This document shows positions 35,958 through 45,467 of a stretch of 64,000 nt of DNA, in pieces. The notes under the pieces are model-generated. The model was not told the DNA's origin. It made no database searches and saw only the letters and a list, made by a program, of their open reading frames with translations. The stretch's first letter is position 1; each line of letters opens with the position of its first letter. The position numbers were made by a program, and so were the translations under genes. The stretch comes from Bog-756 sp963833585 (lineage in GTDB: Bacteria > Actinomycetota > Acidimicrobiia > Acidimicrobiales > RAAP-2), in assembly GCA_963833585.1 (NCBI GenBank), contig CAWHYF010000001.1, positions 248,001 through 312,000 of the forward strand, written 5' to 3'.

Positions 35958-37916
35958 TCAGACCACCGGGGTCCCGCTCGGGTCGTGTTCCGCGCTATCG
36001 GCCTGGCGCACCCAGGTGGCGTACATCTCGGCGTAGCGACCGCCGGCCGCCACCAACTCGGAGTGGGTGCCGACCTCGACGATCCGCCCGAGGTCGACCA
36101 CCACCACCCGGTCGGCCCGCATCGCCGTCGACAGGCGGTGGGCGATCAGGATGGCGGTGCGGTTCTGGAGCAGTACGTCGAGGGCCGACTCGATCTTGGT
36201 CTCCGACTGCAGGTCGAGGTTGGAGGTGGCCTCGTCGAGGACCAGCACCCGGGGGTGGGCCAGGAAGGCCCGGGCCAGGGCGATGAGCTGGCGCTCGCCC
36301 GAGGAGAGGGTCTGACCCCGCTCGTGGACCACCGTGTCCAGACCGTGGGGCATGCGCCCGATCACGTCGGTCAACCCCACCTTCTCCACCGCCTCGTGGA
36401 TCTCGGCGTCGGTGGCGCTGGGCCGGGCGAAGGCGATGTTGTCCCCGATGGTCCCGGCGAACAAGAAGGGCTCCTGGGGCACCACTCCGAGCTGGCTCCG
36501 GAGGGAGAACATGGTCACCTCTCGGAGGTCGTGCCCGTCGATCAGCACCCGCCCGCCGGTGGGGTCATAGAACCGGGTCACCAATTTGGCCAGGGTCGAC
36601 TTCCCGGCTCCGGTGGGTCCGACGAAGGCCACCGTCTCGCCGGGGGCGATGCCGAGGTTCACGTCGTCGATGACCGGGTGGGCCGGGTCGTAGCCGAAGG
36701 TCAGGTGGTCGAAGACGATCTCTCCCTGGATGGGGGGCAGCTCGACGGCATCGGGCGCTTCACGCACCTCGGGTTCGGTGTCGATCAGCCCCCGGAGCTT
36801 GGTGATCGACGATTGGCCCTGCTGGTAGGTGTTGTACTGCTGGACCAGCAGCTGGATGGGCTGGAAGAACCGGTTGAGGTACAAGAAGAAGGCCACCAGG
36901 GCGCCGATGGACAAGGTGTGGTTGACCACCATCGAGCCGCCGATGGCCAGCAGGACGGCTTGGCCGAGCACGCCCAGCAGCTGGGTGCCGGGGCCGTAGA
37001 TGGCGTTGACCCGGGCGGTGTAGTTGTTGGCGTCCCGGTAGTCCCCGACCACGTTGCGGTGGTGGATCACGTTGTGCCGCTGCCGGTTGTGGGCGGTCAC
37101 GATACGGACGCCGTGGAGACTCTCGGACAGGTCGGCCAGCACGTTGGCGATGCCGTCGCGGACCCGGTCGTAGCCGCGCTCCGAGGCCCGCTTGAACCAC
37201 ACCGAGGCCCCGACCAGGGCCGGGATGATCAGCACGATGGTGATGAGGGCCAGCCGGACGTTGGTGGCGAACAGGATGCCGGCGATGACCACCATGGTCA
37301 GGGCCTGGATGGCCAGCTGCGAGAGGCCGTCCTGCAGCAGCTGCTGGAGATTCTCGATGTCGCTGGTCATACGGCTCATGACCACGCCCGCCTTCTCCTC
37401 GGTGAAGAAGCCCAGGGAGAGGCGTTGCAGGTGGGCGAAGACCTTGACCCTCAGGTCGTTCATGACCCAGGCGGCCAGTCGGCCGGTGACCTGGACCTGG
37501 AACCGCTGGGACACCGAGGTGACCACGACGAACACCAGGTAGGCGACGGCCGCGGCCACCACCACGGCGAAGTCGAGGTGGCCCGGGGTCATCCCGTTGT
37601 TGATGGCGTACTCGGTGAGCTTGGGCCCGACCTGGGAGGTCACGGCGACCATGACCACCAGGAGCCCGGCCAAGGTGAGCATCCCGGGGTACTTGGTCAG
37701 CAGCCGCCAGAGGCTCAGCCGCTTGAGCTCGGCCTCGGACCCGTTCTGGGTGAAGACGATGTCCGGATCGGCATACTCGGGCTCGGTGGCCAGCAGCTTG
37801 TCCACGCCGTCCTGGAGCTCGGAGGGTATGCCGGCGAACGGCAGGCCGGAGGCGGCCGAGGCGGCCGCGCCTCCGGGTCCACCGAAGCCCCCGCCGCCTC
37901 CACCCCCGAACATCAT
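35958..37916 (-). CDS. ABC exporter half-transporter, canonical-Glu subunit
   Basis: A 652-residue ABC half-exporter: Gly-rich N terminus (MMFGGGGGGG), six membrane helices (about 80-380), then a nucleotide-binding domain with Walker A GPTGAGKSTLAKLV, Walker B LVLDEATSNLD (catalytic Glu present), a non-canonical signature TLSSGERQ, and H-loop IAHRLST. Its ATG overlaps the stop of the partner gene (ATGA). The two subunits are complementary in their degenerate motifs (see findings), so they should form a heterodimer that exports drugs or lipids. It is the last gene of the MarR-ABC-ABC operon. Confidence 0.93.
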   Translation of the reverse strand: MMFGGGGGGGFGGPGGAAASAASGLPFAGIPSELQDGVDKLLATEPEYADPDIVFTQNGSEAELKRLSLWRLLTKYPGMLTLAGLLVVMVAVTSQVGPKLTEYAINNGMTPGHLDFAVVVAAAVAYLVFVVVTSVSQRFQVQVTGRLAAWVMNDLRVKVFAHLQRLSLGFFTEEKAGVVMSRMTSDIENLQQLLQDGLSQLAIQALTMVVIAGILFATNVRLALITIVLIIPALVGASVWFKRASERGYDRVRDGIANVLADLSESLHGVRIVTAHNRQRHNVIHHRNVVGDYRDANNYTARVNAIYGPGTQLLGVLGQAVLLAIGGSMVVNHTLSIGALVAFFLYLNRFFQPIQLLVQQYNTYQQGQSSITKLRGLIDTEPEVREAPDAVELPPIQGEIVFDHLTFGYDPAHPVIDDVNLGIAPGETVAFVGPTGAGKSTLAKLVTRFYDPTGGRVLIDGHDLREVTMFSLRSQLGVVPQEPFLFAGTIGDNIAFARPSATDAEIHEAVEKVGLTDVIGRMPHGLDTVVHERGQTLSSGERQLIALARAFLAHPRVLVLDEATSNLDLQSETKIESALDVLLQNRTAILIAHRLSTAMRADRVVVVDLGRIVEVGTHSELVAAGGRYAEMYATWVRQADSAEHDPSGTPVV

Positions 37917-39874
37917 GACCGTCCTCCGCCGCGCACCGAGTCGAGCAGGTCCCGCAGTGGCTGGCCGTCGGTCTCGTCGCCGTCCGGCGCCGCCGCCTCC
38001 GCGGCCGCCTCGGCCTCGGCCTCCCGTTCGAACTCACCGGCCTGGGCCAGCACCTCGGCGTACAGGGGGGTGGTCTCGAGCAGCTGGGCGTGGGTGCCGT
38101 CGGCCACCACCTTGTGCTGATCGAGCAGGACCACCCGGTCGGCCAGGGAGATGGTGGACAGGCGGTGGGCGATGATCAGCGTGGTGCGACCCTCCATCTG
38201 GACCCGAAGGCCGGCATGGATCCGCTGCTCCACCTGCACGTCGATGGCGCTGGTGGCGTCGTCGAGCACCATGATGGGCGGGTTGACCAGCAGCGTCCGG
38301 GCGATGGCGATCCGTTGGCGTTGACCGCCGGAGAGGGTGTACCCGCGCTCGCCCACCACGGTGTCGTACCCGTCGGCCAGGTGGGCGATGAACTCGTGGG
38401 CCCCCGCGGCCTTGGATGCGGCCACGATCTCGTCGAGGTCGGCGGTGGGCTTGCCGTAGGCGATGTTGTCCCGGATGGACACCGAGAACAGGAAGGGCTC
38501 GTCGAGCACCACTCCGACGTTGGCTCGGAGGCTGTCCTGGGTCAGGTCCCTGACGTCGTGTCCGTCGATCTGCACCGAGCCGTGTTTGACGTCGTAGAAA
38601 CGGGTCAGCAGACGGGCCACCGTCGACTTACCGGCCCCGGTCCGGCCCACCAGGGCCACCGTCTCCCCCGGAGCGATGTGCAGGTCGAAGTCGGCCAGTA
38701 CCAGCTGTTCGGCGTCGGCCGAGTAGGCGAAGTCGACGTGGCTGAATCGCACGTCCCCCCGGCAGTCGACCAGGTCGGTGGCGTCGGGGGCGTCGGTGAC
38801 GGTGGGTTGTTCGTCGATGATCTCGTAGATCCGGTCGGCGGAGGCCGCCGCCCGCTGCCCCATCATGATCAGCATGCCCAGCATCATGAAGGGGGCCTGG
38901 AGCATCAGCAGGTAGGCGTTGAACTTCAAGATGTCCCCGACGGCGATGCCGCCGTGGATGACCATGTACCCTCCGAACAGGAGCACCAGGGCCAGGCCGA
39001 CTTGGGGCAGGTTCTGTACCAGTGGTGAGAAGCGGGCCCGGAGGTCGGCGTCTTTGATGTAGCTCCACCGCAGCTTGTCGGCCGCCCCGGACAGGGCCCG
39101 GAGCTGCTGCTGCTCGGCGGCGAACGATTTGACCACCCGGACCCCGTTGATGTTCTCGTCCACGATGGTGGCCACGTCGGCCAGCCGGGCCTGGATGATC
39201 CAGGACACCGGGAACATCGACTTCCGCATCTTCACGCCGGCGATGTAGACGAGGGGCATGGTGGCCATGGCGATGAAGGCCAGGGGGACGTCGATGGAGA
39301 GCATGAAGCCGAAGGCCACCACGGCGATGGAGCACTGCACCAGGATGGACGGGGCGAAGGTCATGTACATCTGGACCGAGCGGATGTCCGAGTTGGCCCG
39401 CGAGATGAGCTGGCCCGACTGCACCCGGTCGTAGAACGAGAAGGACATCTTGGTCAGGTGTTCGTAGATGATGTTCCGCAGGTCGTATTCGATGTCATAC
39501 GCCGTCTCGAACAGGAACAATCGCGAGATGTACCCGGCCACCCCGCCCACCAGCCCGATCCCGACGATCCACCAGACGTAGTGGCTGAGGGGCACCGTGT
39601 GGCGAGTGATCGAATTGTCGATGGCGTTACCCAACAGATTGGGCACCAGGACCTGCAGGACGAGCCCGACGAACGACGCCACCAGCGAGGTGATGAAAAT
39701 CCCCTTGTGGGCCCCCATGATGGGCATGACCCGTCGCAGCCAGGTGAGCGAACGGTCCGGGTCGATGGTGGCCCGGGGTGCCTCGTTCCGGGCCTCCACG
39801 GCGATGGGGACGAACTCGGTGCCGGTCTCGGCCGGACCCGTCGACGCCGGCCGGAACAGCCGGGTGAGGCTCAT
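37913..39874 (-). CDS. ABC exporter half-transporter, degenerate-Walker-B subunit
   Basis: About 653 residues from ATG 39874: six membrane helices (about 60-330), then a nucleotide-binding domain with Walker A GRTGAGKSTVARLL, canonical signature TLSGGQRQRIAIARTLL, and Walker B MVLDDATSAID, where the usual catalytic Glu is Asp; H-loop IAHRLSTI. An in-frame start 48 bp upstream exists, but 39874 overlaps the end of the MarR gene (ATGA) once that gene's frame break is allowed for. The C terminus is acidic and Ala-rich. It pairs with the following half-transporter. Confidence 0.93.
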   Translation of the reverse strand: MSLTRLFRPASTGPAETGTEFVPIAVEARNEAPRATIDPDRSLTWLRRVMPIMGAHKGIFITSLVASFVGLVLQVLVPNLLGNAIDNSITRHTVPLSHYVWWIVGIGLVGGVAGYISRLFLFETAYDIEYDLRNIIYEHLTKMSFSFYDRVQSGQLISRANSDIRSVQMYMTFAPSILVQCSIAVVAFGFMLSIDVPLAFIAMATMPLVYIAGVKMRKSMFPVSWIIQARLADVATIVDENINGVRVVKSFAAEQQQLRALSGAADKLRWSYIKDADLRARFSPLVQNLPQVGLALVLLFGGYMVIHGGIAVGDILKFNAYLLMLQAPFMMLGMLIMMGQRAAASADRIYEIIDEQPTVTDAPDATDLVDCRGDVRFSHVDFAYSADAEQLVLADFDLHIAPGETVALVGRTGAGKSTVARLLTRFYDVKHGSVQIDGHDVRDLTQDSLRANVGVVLDEPFLFSVSIRDNIAYGKPTADLDEIVAASKAAGAHEFIAHLADGYDTVVGERGYTLSGGQRQRIAIARTLLVNPPIMVLDDATSAIDVQVEQRIHAGLRVQMEGRTTLIIAHRLSTISLADRVVLLDQHKVVADGTHAQLLETTPLYAEVLAQAGEFEREAEAEAAAEAAAPDGDETDGQPLRDLLDSVRGGGRS

Positions 39875-40345
39875 CGGGCCGCGCTCCGGCTCAGCCGGGA
39901 CGCCACCAGGGCCCGGCGCCACAGGGTGAGCCCCTCGAACGCCCGATCGGTGTCGGCCTCACAGTCCAGGTGAGCGGCGATCTCGCACAGGCGGGCGCTG
40001 ACGGCCGCGTCGGCGGCAGTCGAGTACCCGCCGACCATGGGCGGTGAGCACATGGTCCACCCGACGGCGGTCGCCCTCGACCGTTCGCCGCTCGACCAGG
40101 CCCCGAGCGACCAGTCCGTCGACCACCGAGGTCACGGTGGGCGGACGGACCGCCAGCCGTTCCGCCAGGTCCGAGGAGAGGGCCGAGGTCCCGTCCAGCA
40201 TGCTGAGGACCCGGTACTGGGGGAGGGACAGATCGGCGGTGCCCAGGCCGATCTCCACCTGCTTGGACAGCCAGGCCGCGGTCCGACCGAGGGTTCGCCG
40301 GTCCTCGAGGCGCGAGGCCTCCGGGCCTGTTCCTTTGGGAATCAC
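39871..40345 (-). CDS. MarR-family regulator of the ABC exporter, one frameshift
   Basis: A MarR winged-helix protein of about 158 residues: LPQYRVLSMLDGTSALSSDLAERLAVRPPTVTSVVDGLVARGLVERR, then the wing DRRRVDHVLTAHGRRVL. The frame breaks at about 40018-40026. The original frame turns into an Arg-rich tail ending at 39959, while the adjacent one continues a normal C-terminal helix (AADAAVSARLCEIAAHLD, ending SRLSRSAAR) and stops at 39871, overlapping the exporter ATG. One inserted base explains it. Start GTG 40345 has a -10 box six bases upstream. It probably represses the operon it heads. Confidence 0.85.
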
Positions 40346-40351
40346 ATAGTT

Positions 40352-40357
40352 AGATTA
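40352..40357 (-). promoter_or_regulatory. -10 box of a leaderless MarR-ABC operon
   Basis: On the minus strand TAATCT (40357-40352) is followed by six bases and the GTG start at 40345. The surrounding AT-rich ATAGTTAGATTAT (40346-40358) has partial dyad symmetry and may be the MarR operator. Confidence 0.5.
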
Positions 40358-40394
40358 TCGAATGAGGACGCCGTGGCGTACACCGGGGGCGAGG

Positions 40395-41423
40395 TCAGCG
40401 GCGGACCAGCCGGTGGCGGGCGAAGAAGGCCAACATGAGGCCGGTGGCGTCGATCTGCCGGTTGGTGGGTCCGAAGAGCGACGCCGACAGGGTGATGGGG
40501 GAGCCGGGCCAGGTGTGACCCCCTCCCAGCACCGAGTAGAGCACCACCGCGCTCCCTCCGGCACACCCGGTCCAGCTGCGGCGGACCACCTCGGAGGCCA
40601 CCTGCCGGAGTTGCGGGCGGGGCGGGCAGCGGTCGAGCCGGGCCCAGTGGGCCAGGTTCTGCTCGACCCCGATCACCGGGATGCCGGGCAGGGCGGCGCC
40701 GGTGGCGCCGGAGCGGTAGGCCACGATGGGGTCGGCGGTGCCGTGGAAGGCGATCACCGGGACCGGCCCGGTGCACGGCCGGAGGAGGAACTCGGCCGCC
40801 ACCAGTCCCACCGCGGCAATGTGGTCGGCGGGGGTACAGCCCACGATGGCGGAGAACTCCGAGCCCAGCGAGATGCCGGCGGCGTAGATCCGGGTCCGGT
40901 CCACGCAGTACCGCGCCGAGAGGTCGGCGATGAGGGCCGACACGAACTCCAAGTCGTCGGTGGTGGCCCCCGGCGCCGAGACCTGCCACTTCCCGTCCAC
41001 ACCGTCCGGCGTGGCCACCAGGTATCCGGCCCGGGAGGCTCGTTTGGGCATCTGGGTGTAGACGGAGGTCTGCACGGCGTTGGATCCGCTGCCGTGGAAC
41101 AGGAGTATCAGCGGGGTGGGAACCGAGCTGCGGTAGCGGGCCGGAACGGCCAGCCGGTAACTGCGGGCGAGGGAGCCGACACGGAGGGTCTGGGCCAGAT
41201 CCCCGGTGACGGTGGACGTGGCCCGGTGACCGGGGACCGGACGCTTCCCGCAGCCGGGGGCGACCGCGTGGGCCGACGGTGCAGAGGATGCCCCGGCCGG
41301 CCCGGTGGCGACCGCGACCGGGCCGGCGATGGCCGACAGGCCGGTTCCCGCCACCAGGAGGGCGGCCACCAGGCTGGCGCCCCGGCCGGCCCCCGCCGAC
41401 CATCCACTCTGCCTGTGCCGCAT
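40395..41423 (-). CDS. Secreted PHB-depolymerase/feruloyl-esterase-like hydrolase
   Basis: A 342-residue secreted alpha/beta hydrolase of the polyhydroxybutyrate depolymerase (LpqC-like) family. An N-terminal signal peptide (ASLVAALLVAGTGLSAIAGPV) is followed by the oxyanion motif LLFHGSGSNA, nucleophile GISLGS, acid HGTADPIV and His in GGGHTWPGSP. Four or more Cys may form disulphides. It should cleave polyester or aryl-ester substrates outside the cell; the substrate is not known. It stands alone between the MarR promoter and the aldehyde dehydrogenase, same strand as the latter but with about 140 bp between. Confidence 0.85.
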   Translation of the reverse strand: MRHRQSGWSAGAGRGASLVAALLVAGTGLSAIAGPVAVATGPAGASSAPSAHAVAPGCGKRPVPGHRATSTVTGDLAQTLRVGSLARSYRLAVPARYRSSVPTPLILLFHGSGSNAVQTSVYTQMPKRASRAGYLVATPDGVDGKWQVSAPGATTDDLEFVSALIADLSARYCVDRTRIYAAGISLGSEFSAIVGCTPADHIAAVGLVAAEFLLRPCTGPVPVIAFHGTADPIVAYRSGATGAALPGIPVIGVEQNLAHWARLDRCPPRPQLRQVASEVVRRSWTGCAGGSAVVLYSVLGGGHTWPGSPITLSASLFGPTNRQIDATGLMLAFFARHRLVRR

Positions 41424-41563
41424 CCGATCACCCCCGGCCGGCCCGGTGCCCGGCCCGATCCACCGCCCAACAACGAACCCGACGCCCGGCTGACCGAACC
41501 ACGATCAGCGCCGCCCGATCACCTGCGGGTGTTCCGGTGGCCCGGGTGGCGACCCGGCGCCGC

Positions 41564-43009
41564 TTACGAGACCAGACTGCCCGTGTTGAGATTGAGACCG
41601 TCCGCGCTCTTCGATCGGTAGACCGACTGGATCTCGCTGAACTCGGCCAGACCCCACGGGCCGTTCTCCACCCCCACCCCGCTCCACTTGAAGCCACCGA
41701 AGGGCTGCTGCGGGGAGAGCGCCAGGTGGGTGTTGACCCAGGCGGTGCCGCACTCGAGCTGGCCGGCCACGGCCGCGGCCCGGTCGGTGTCCGCCCCCCA
41801 CACCGAGCCCGACAGCCCGAAATGGGTGGCGTTGGCCCGTTCGACCACGTCGTCCAGGTCCCGGTAGGAGACCACCGGCAAGGCCGGGCCGAACTGCTCC
41901 TCGTCCACGATGCGGGTGCCGTCGGTCAGACCGGTGAGGATGGTGGGCTCGAAGAAGTAGCCGGGCCGGTCCATTGCCTTCCCGCCGACGGCTGCGCCGG
42001 CACCATTGGAGATGGCGTCGCTCACCAACTCCTTGACCCGCTCGAATTGCGGGGCGTTGTTGATCGGGCCCAGCTTGGCGTCGGGCTCGGTGCCCTCGCC
42101 CACCTTGATCTTGCCGGCCTGGTCGGCGAGGACCTCCACCACCTGGTCGTAGAGCGCCTCGGGGACGTACACCCGCTTGATGGCCGAGCACACCTGGCCG
42201 TTGTTGTTGAACGCTCCGGCAAAGATGGCCTTGCCCACCACCACCGGGTCAGCATCGTCCAGCACGATGGCCGGGTCGTTTCCGCCGAGTTCCAGGGTGA
42301 CCCGCTTGAGGTCGGGAGCGGCGGAGATGGCCACCTTCTTCCCGGTCTCGATGGAGCCGGTGAAGCTGATCTTTCGGGGTACCGGGTGCCCGGTCATCCA
42401 GGAGCCGAGCTCGTCCCCGCCGCTGACCACGTTGAGTACGCCGGGAGGCACCACGTCCCGCAGCAGCTCGACGGTCTTGAGGGTGGCGAGCGGGGTGAAC
42501 GGGGAAGGCTTCAGCACGATGGTGTTTCCGGCCAGCAGGGCGGGGGCGATCTTCCAGAAGGCCAGCGTCAGCGGGAAGTTCCAGGGGGTGATGGCGGCCA
42601 CCACGCCGACCGGCCTCCGGACCACCTCCACCCGGGCCTCGGCATCGTCCTGGATAACGTGGGGCGGGGTCTCCAGGCCGGCGAAGTACTGGCACCAGAT
42701 GGCGGCGGCGAACACCTCGATGTTGGCATCGGCCAGCGGCTTGCCCTGTTCCGAGGTGAGGACGGGCGCGATCTCGGCCCCGGAGGCCAACAGTACGTCG
42801 GCCATCGTGCGGAGCGTGGCCCGCCGGGCCTCCTCGTCGGACTTCCAGTCCCGCTGGGCCTTGGAGGCGGCGTCGAAGGCGGCGTCCAGCTGCTGGCGAC
42901 TGCACTGGGGGGCCTGGGCGAAGACCTGGCCGGTGGCCGGGTTGATCACCCCGAACGTCTCGGGGGCCGGAACGGTGTCCCCTCCGATGGTCATGACGAA
43001 GTCGGACAT
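41564..43009 (-). CDS. NAD(P)-dependent aldehyde dehydrogenase
   Basis: A 481-residue ALDH. The catalytic Cys is in NNNGQVCSAIKR, the general-base Glu in TLELGGNDPAIV, the cofactor-binding TPWNFP and the Lys in VLKPSPFTP are all present, and SGSVWG and PFGGFKWSG complete the family pattern. It oxidises an aldehyde to an acid. Similarity to betaine, aminobutyraldehyde or succinate-semialdehyde dehydrogenases is general, so no substrate is claimed. A GABA-type aminotransferase at 46964-48325 might provide succinate semialdehyde, but it is not in the same operon. ATG 43009 is chosen over a longer opening at 43117, which has an ALDH-unlike leader. Confidence 0.92.
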   Translation of the reverse strand: MSDFVMTIGGDTVPAPETFGVINPATGQVFAQAPQCSRQQLDAAFDAASKAQRDWKSDEEARRATLRTMADVLLASGAEIAPVLTSEQGKPLADANIEVFAAAIWCQYFAGLETPPHVIQDDAEARVEVVRRPVGVVAAITPWNFPLTLAFWKIAPALLAGNTIVLKPSPFTPLATLKTVELLRDVVPPGVLNVVSGGDELGSWMTGHPVPRKISFTGSIETGKKVAISAAPDLKRVTLELGGNDPAIVLDDADPVVVGKAIFAGAFNNNGQVCSAIKRVYVPEALYDQVVEVLADQAGKIKVGEGTEPDAKLGPINNAPQFERVKELVSDAISNGAGAAVGGKAMDRPGYFFEPTILTGLTDGTRIVDEEQFGPALPVVSYRDLDDVVERANATHFGLSGSVWGADTDRAAAVAGQLECGTAWVNTHLALSPQQPFGGFKWSGVGVENGPWGLAEFSEIQSVYRSKSADGLNLNTGSLVS

Positions 43010-43073
43010 GTGGATCCCCCGATGTTCATGGGTAGCTGGTCTGGGGAAAAACGCTAGCTCACTCCGGTGGGCC

Positions 43074-45315
43074 TCACACCGGTACGGGCTCGGGTTCGGC
43101 CGGTTCGGCCGGGCCACCGGGATTGTCGGGACGGTCGGAGCCCGCGCTGCTGGGGGGAAGCTCGGGATCGACGGACAGGTGCGGCAGGATGCGGTCCAAC
43201 CATCCCGGGAACCACCAGTTCGCTTTCCCGAACAGGAACATCAGGGCGGGCACCACGGCCATCCGGATGAAGAACGCGTCCACGAAGATGCCGCCGGCCA
43301 GGCCCAGCCCGAACTCCTTGATGACCCGGATCCCGCCCAGGATGAAGGACCCGAAGACCAGGATCATGATCAGCGCCGCCGCGGTGATGGTCTTCCCGGT
43401 GGCCGCCAGACCGTTGCGCACCGCGGTGCGGTTGTCTCCGGACTTCAGCCACTCCTCCTGGATCCGGCTGATCAGGAAGACCTCATAGTCCATGGACAGC
43501 CCGAAGAGGATGGCGAAGAGCATCACCGGGAGGAAGGCCTCGACCGGTCCGGGCTTGCTCGACCTGGAAGACCGACCCCAGCCAGCCCCACTGGAACACC
43601 GCGACCAGGATCCCGAACGCCGCCCCGATGGACAGGATGTTCATGGCCGCGGCGGTCAGGGGGATGACGATGCTCCGGAACACGATGGACAGGAGCAGGA
43701 ACGACAGCACCACCACCAGTCCGATGAACAGGGGGAGCTTGGAGGAGAGGACCCGGGCGAAGTCCACGAAGATGGCGGTGTTGCCGCCCACGGAGACCTG
43801 GACCCCGCTCCCGGAGACGGCCTGGGGGATGGTGGTCTGGCGCAGGTGGTCGATGAGGTCGGTGGTGGCGGCGGCCTGGGGGGACGACTTCGGGTACACC
43901 GTGATCTCCGACACCGTCTTGCCGTCCCGGCTCGGCAGCGAGAGCGGTGTGGCCACCTTGGCCACATTGGGCTGGGTGCTGACCTCGGCGGCCAGGTGCT
44001 CGAGGGCGGCGGTATCGGCCGGGCCGGCGTTCTGGGTCACCAACAGCAACGGACCGTTGAAGCCCGGGCCGAACCCCTGGGCCAAGAGGTCGTAGGCCTC
44101 GCGGGTGGTGGTTCCGACGGGATCGTTGCCCTGGTCCGAGGAGCCGAGGCGGAGGGAGAAGAAGGGCAGGGCCAAGAACACCACGACCAGCAGGGCCACC
44201 AGGGCCGGGAGTACCGGCCGCCGGCGGATGAAGTCGGCCCATCTGGGCCAGAACCCCTTGGTGCCGAGCCCCACCACCCGGGGCCCGTTGAGGGCGAGGT
44301 TCCTCTTCTGCTTCCTGCTGAGGACCCGGGGACCGATGAACCCGAGCAGGGCGGGCAGCAGGGTGAGGGCGGCGATCATGGTGAAGGAGACGCCGATGGC
44401 GGCGGCGATGGCCAGGCCGTAGAGGAAGGTCACCCCGAGGGCGAACATCCCGAGCAGCGCGATGCACACGATGATCCCGGCGAACAGGACGGCTCGGCCG
44501 GAGGTGTTCACGGCGTTGGCGATGGAGGTCGGGACGTCGCTGCCGGCGATGAGACCCTGCCGGTGCCGGGTCACGATGAACAGGGCGTAGTCGACGCCGA
44601 CCCCGAGTCCGATGAGTAGGACCAGCTCGGTCGAGAATTGCGGCATCTTGAGGGCGTGACTGAGGAGCCCGATCACGCCGATGGCGGTCCCGAGGGAGGC
44701 CAGGGCCGAGACCAGGGGCAGCGCCATGGCGAAGATCGAGCCGAAGACCAGCAGGAGCACGACGGCGGCCAGGATGATCCCGAGCCCGGTCCCCCCGAAG
44801 GACACCCGGTCCGCGGCCTCGGCCACCTGCCCGGCCACCGCCACCTGGAGGGAGGGCCCGACCGCGGTCTGGGCCGTCGCCACGAACTGTTTGGCCTGGC
44901 TGGTGGAGATGTACTGGGAGAGCTCGTTGAAGGTCACCGTGGCGAATGCCGTCCGGCCGTCGGCGCTGACCTGGTCGGCACCCTCCGGGTCGAACGGGCC
45001 GATGACCGAGGAGACGTGGGGGAGCGCCTTGATCTTGGTGAGCATGCCGTTCACCGCCACCTGCACCGAAGGATCGGTGACCGGCCTCCCGTCGGTGGTG
45101 CGGACCACGATCTGCTCCCGGTCGCCGGCCACCGACGGGGCGGCCGCCTGGAGCAGTGCGAGGGCCTTGGTCGACTCCGTGTTGGGCAGGGAGAAGGTGT
45201 TGGAGTACGCCGTCCCGATGGACTGCGAGAGCCCGCTGGCCAGGACCAGGGCGGCCAGCCAGCCGAGCAGGACGATGACGCGGTGGCGTACGCACCACGA
45301 GGCAAGGCGCTTCAT
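43074..45315 (-). CDS. MmpL/RND-family lipid or drug exporter, one frameshift
   Basis: Together about 747 residues: an N-terminal helix (HRVIVLLGWLAALVLASGL), a large extracytoplasmic loop, five helices including the GVGVDYALFIVTRHRQGL motif, a second loop and five more helices with the matching GLSMDYEVFLISRIQEEW motif. These Asp-Tyr pairs belong to the proton relay of MMPL transporters. The frame changes at about 43550-43560: VFQVE must be followed by SKPGPVEAFLPVMLFAI in the adjacent frame, a single inserted base. An AGGAG site precedes ATG 45315. It exports lipids or drugs, substrate unknown. Confidence 0.9.
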
Positions 45316-45455
45316 TGCGGAGGACTCCTCAATCGTAGGATCGGCGTGAGCCGGGATACCGTCCCGGGACCGCGAAAGGCCCCCGGTCCGGTCCCATGCC
45401 GGGCCCAGTCTCGCCGATCCCGGGGGGATCGGGTAGACCCCCGTCGAGCCTCGGC

Positions 45456-45461
45456 CATGAT
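45456..45461 (+). promoter_or_regulatory. Possible -10 box of the phosphatase gene
   Basis: CATGAT lies exactly six bases before the GTG at 45468, with no ribosome site between. It fits the leaderless pattern seen at other starts here but is only a moderate -10 match. Confidence 0.3.
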
Positions 45462-45467
45462 GGGACG

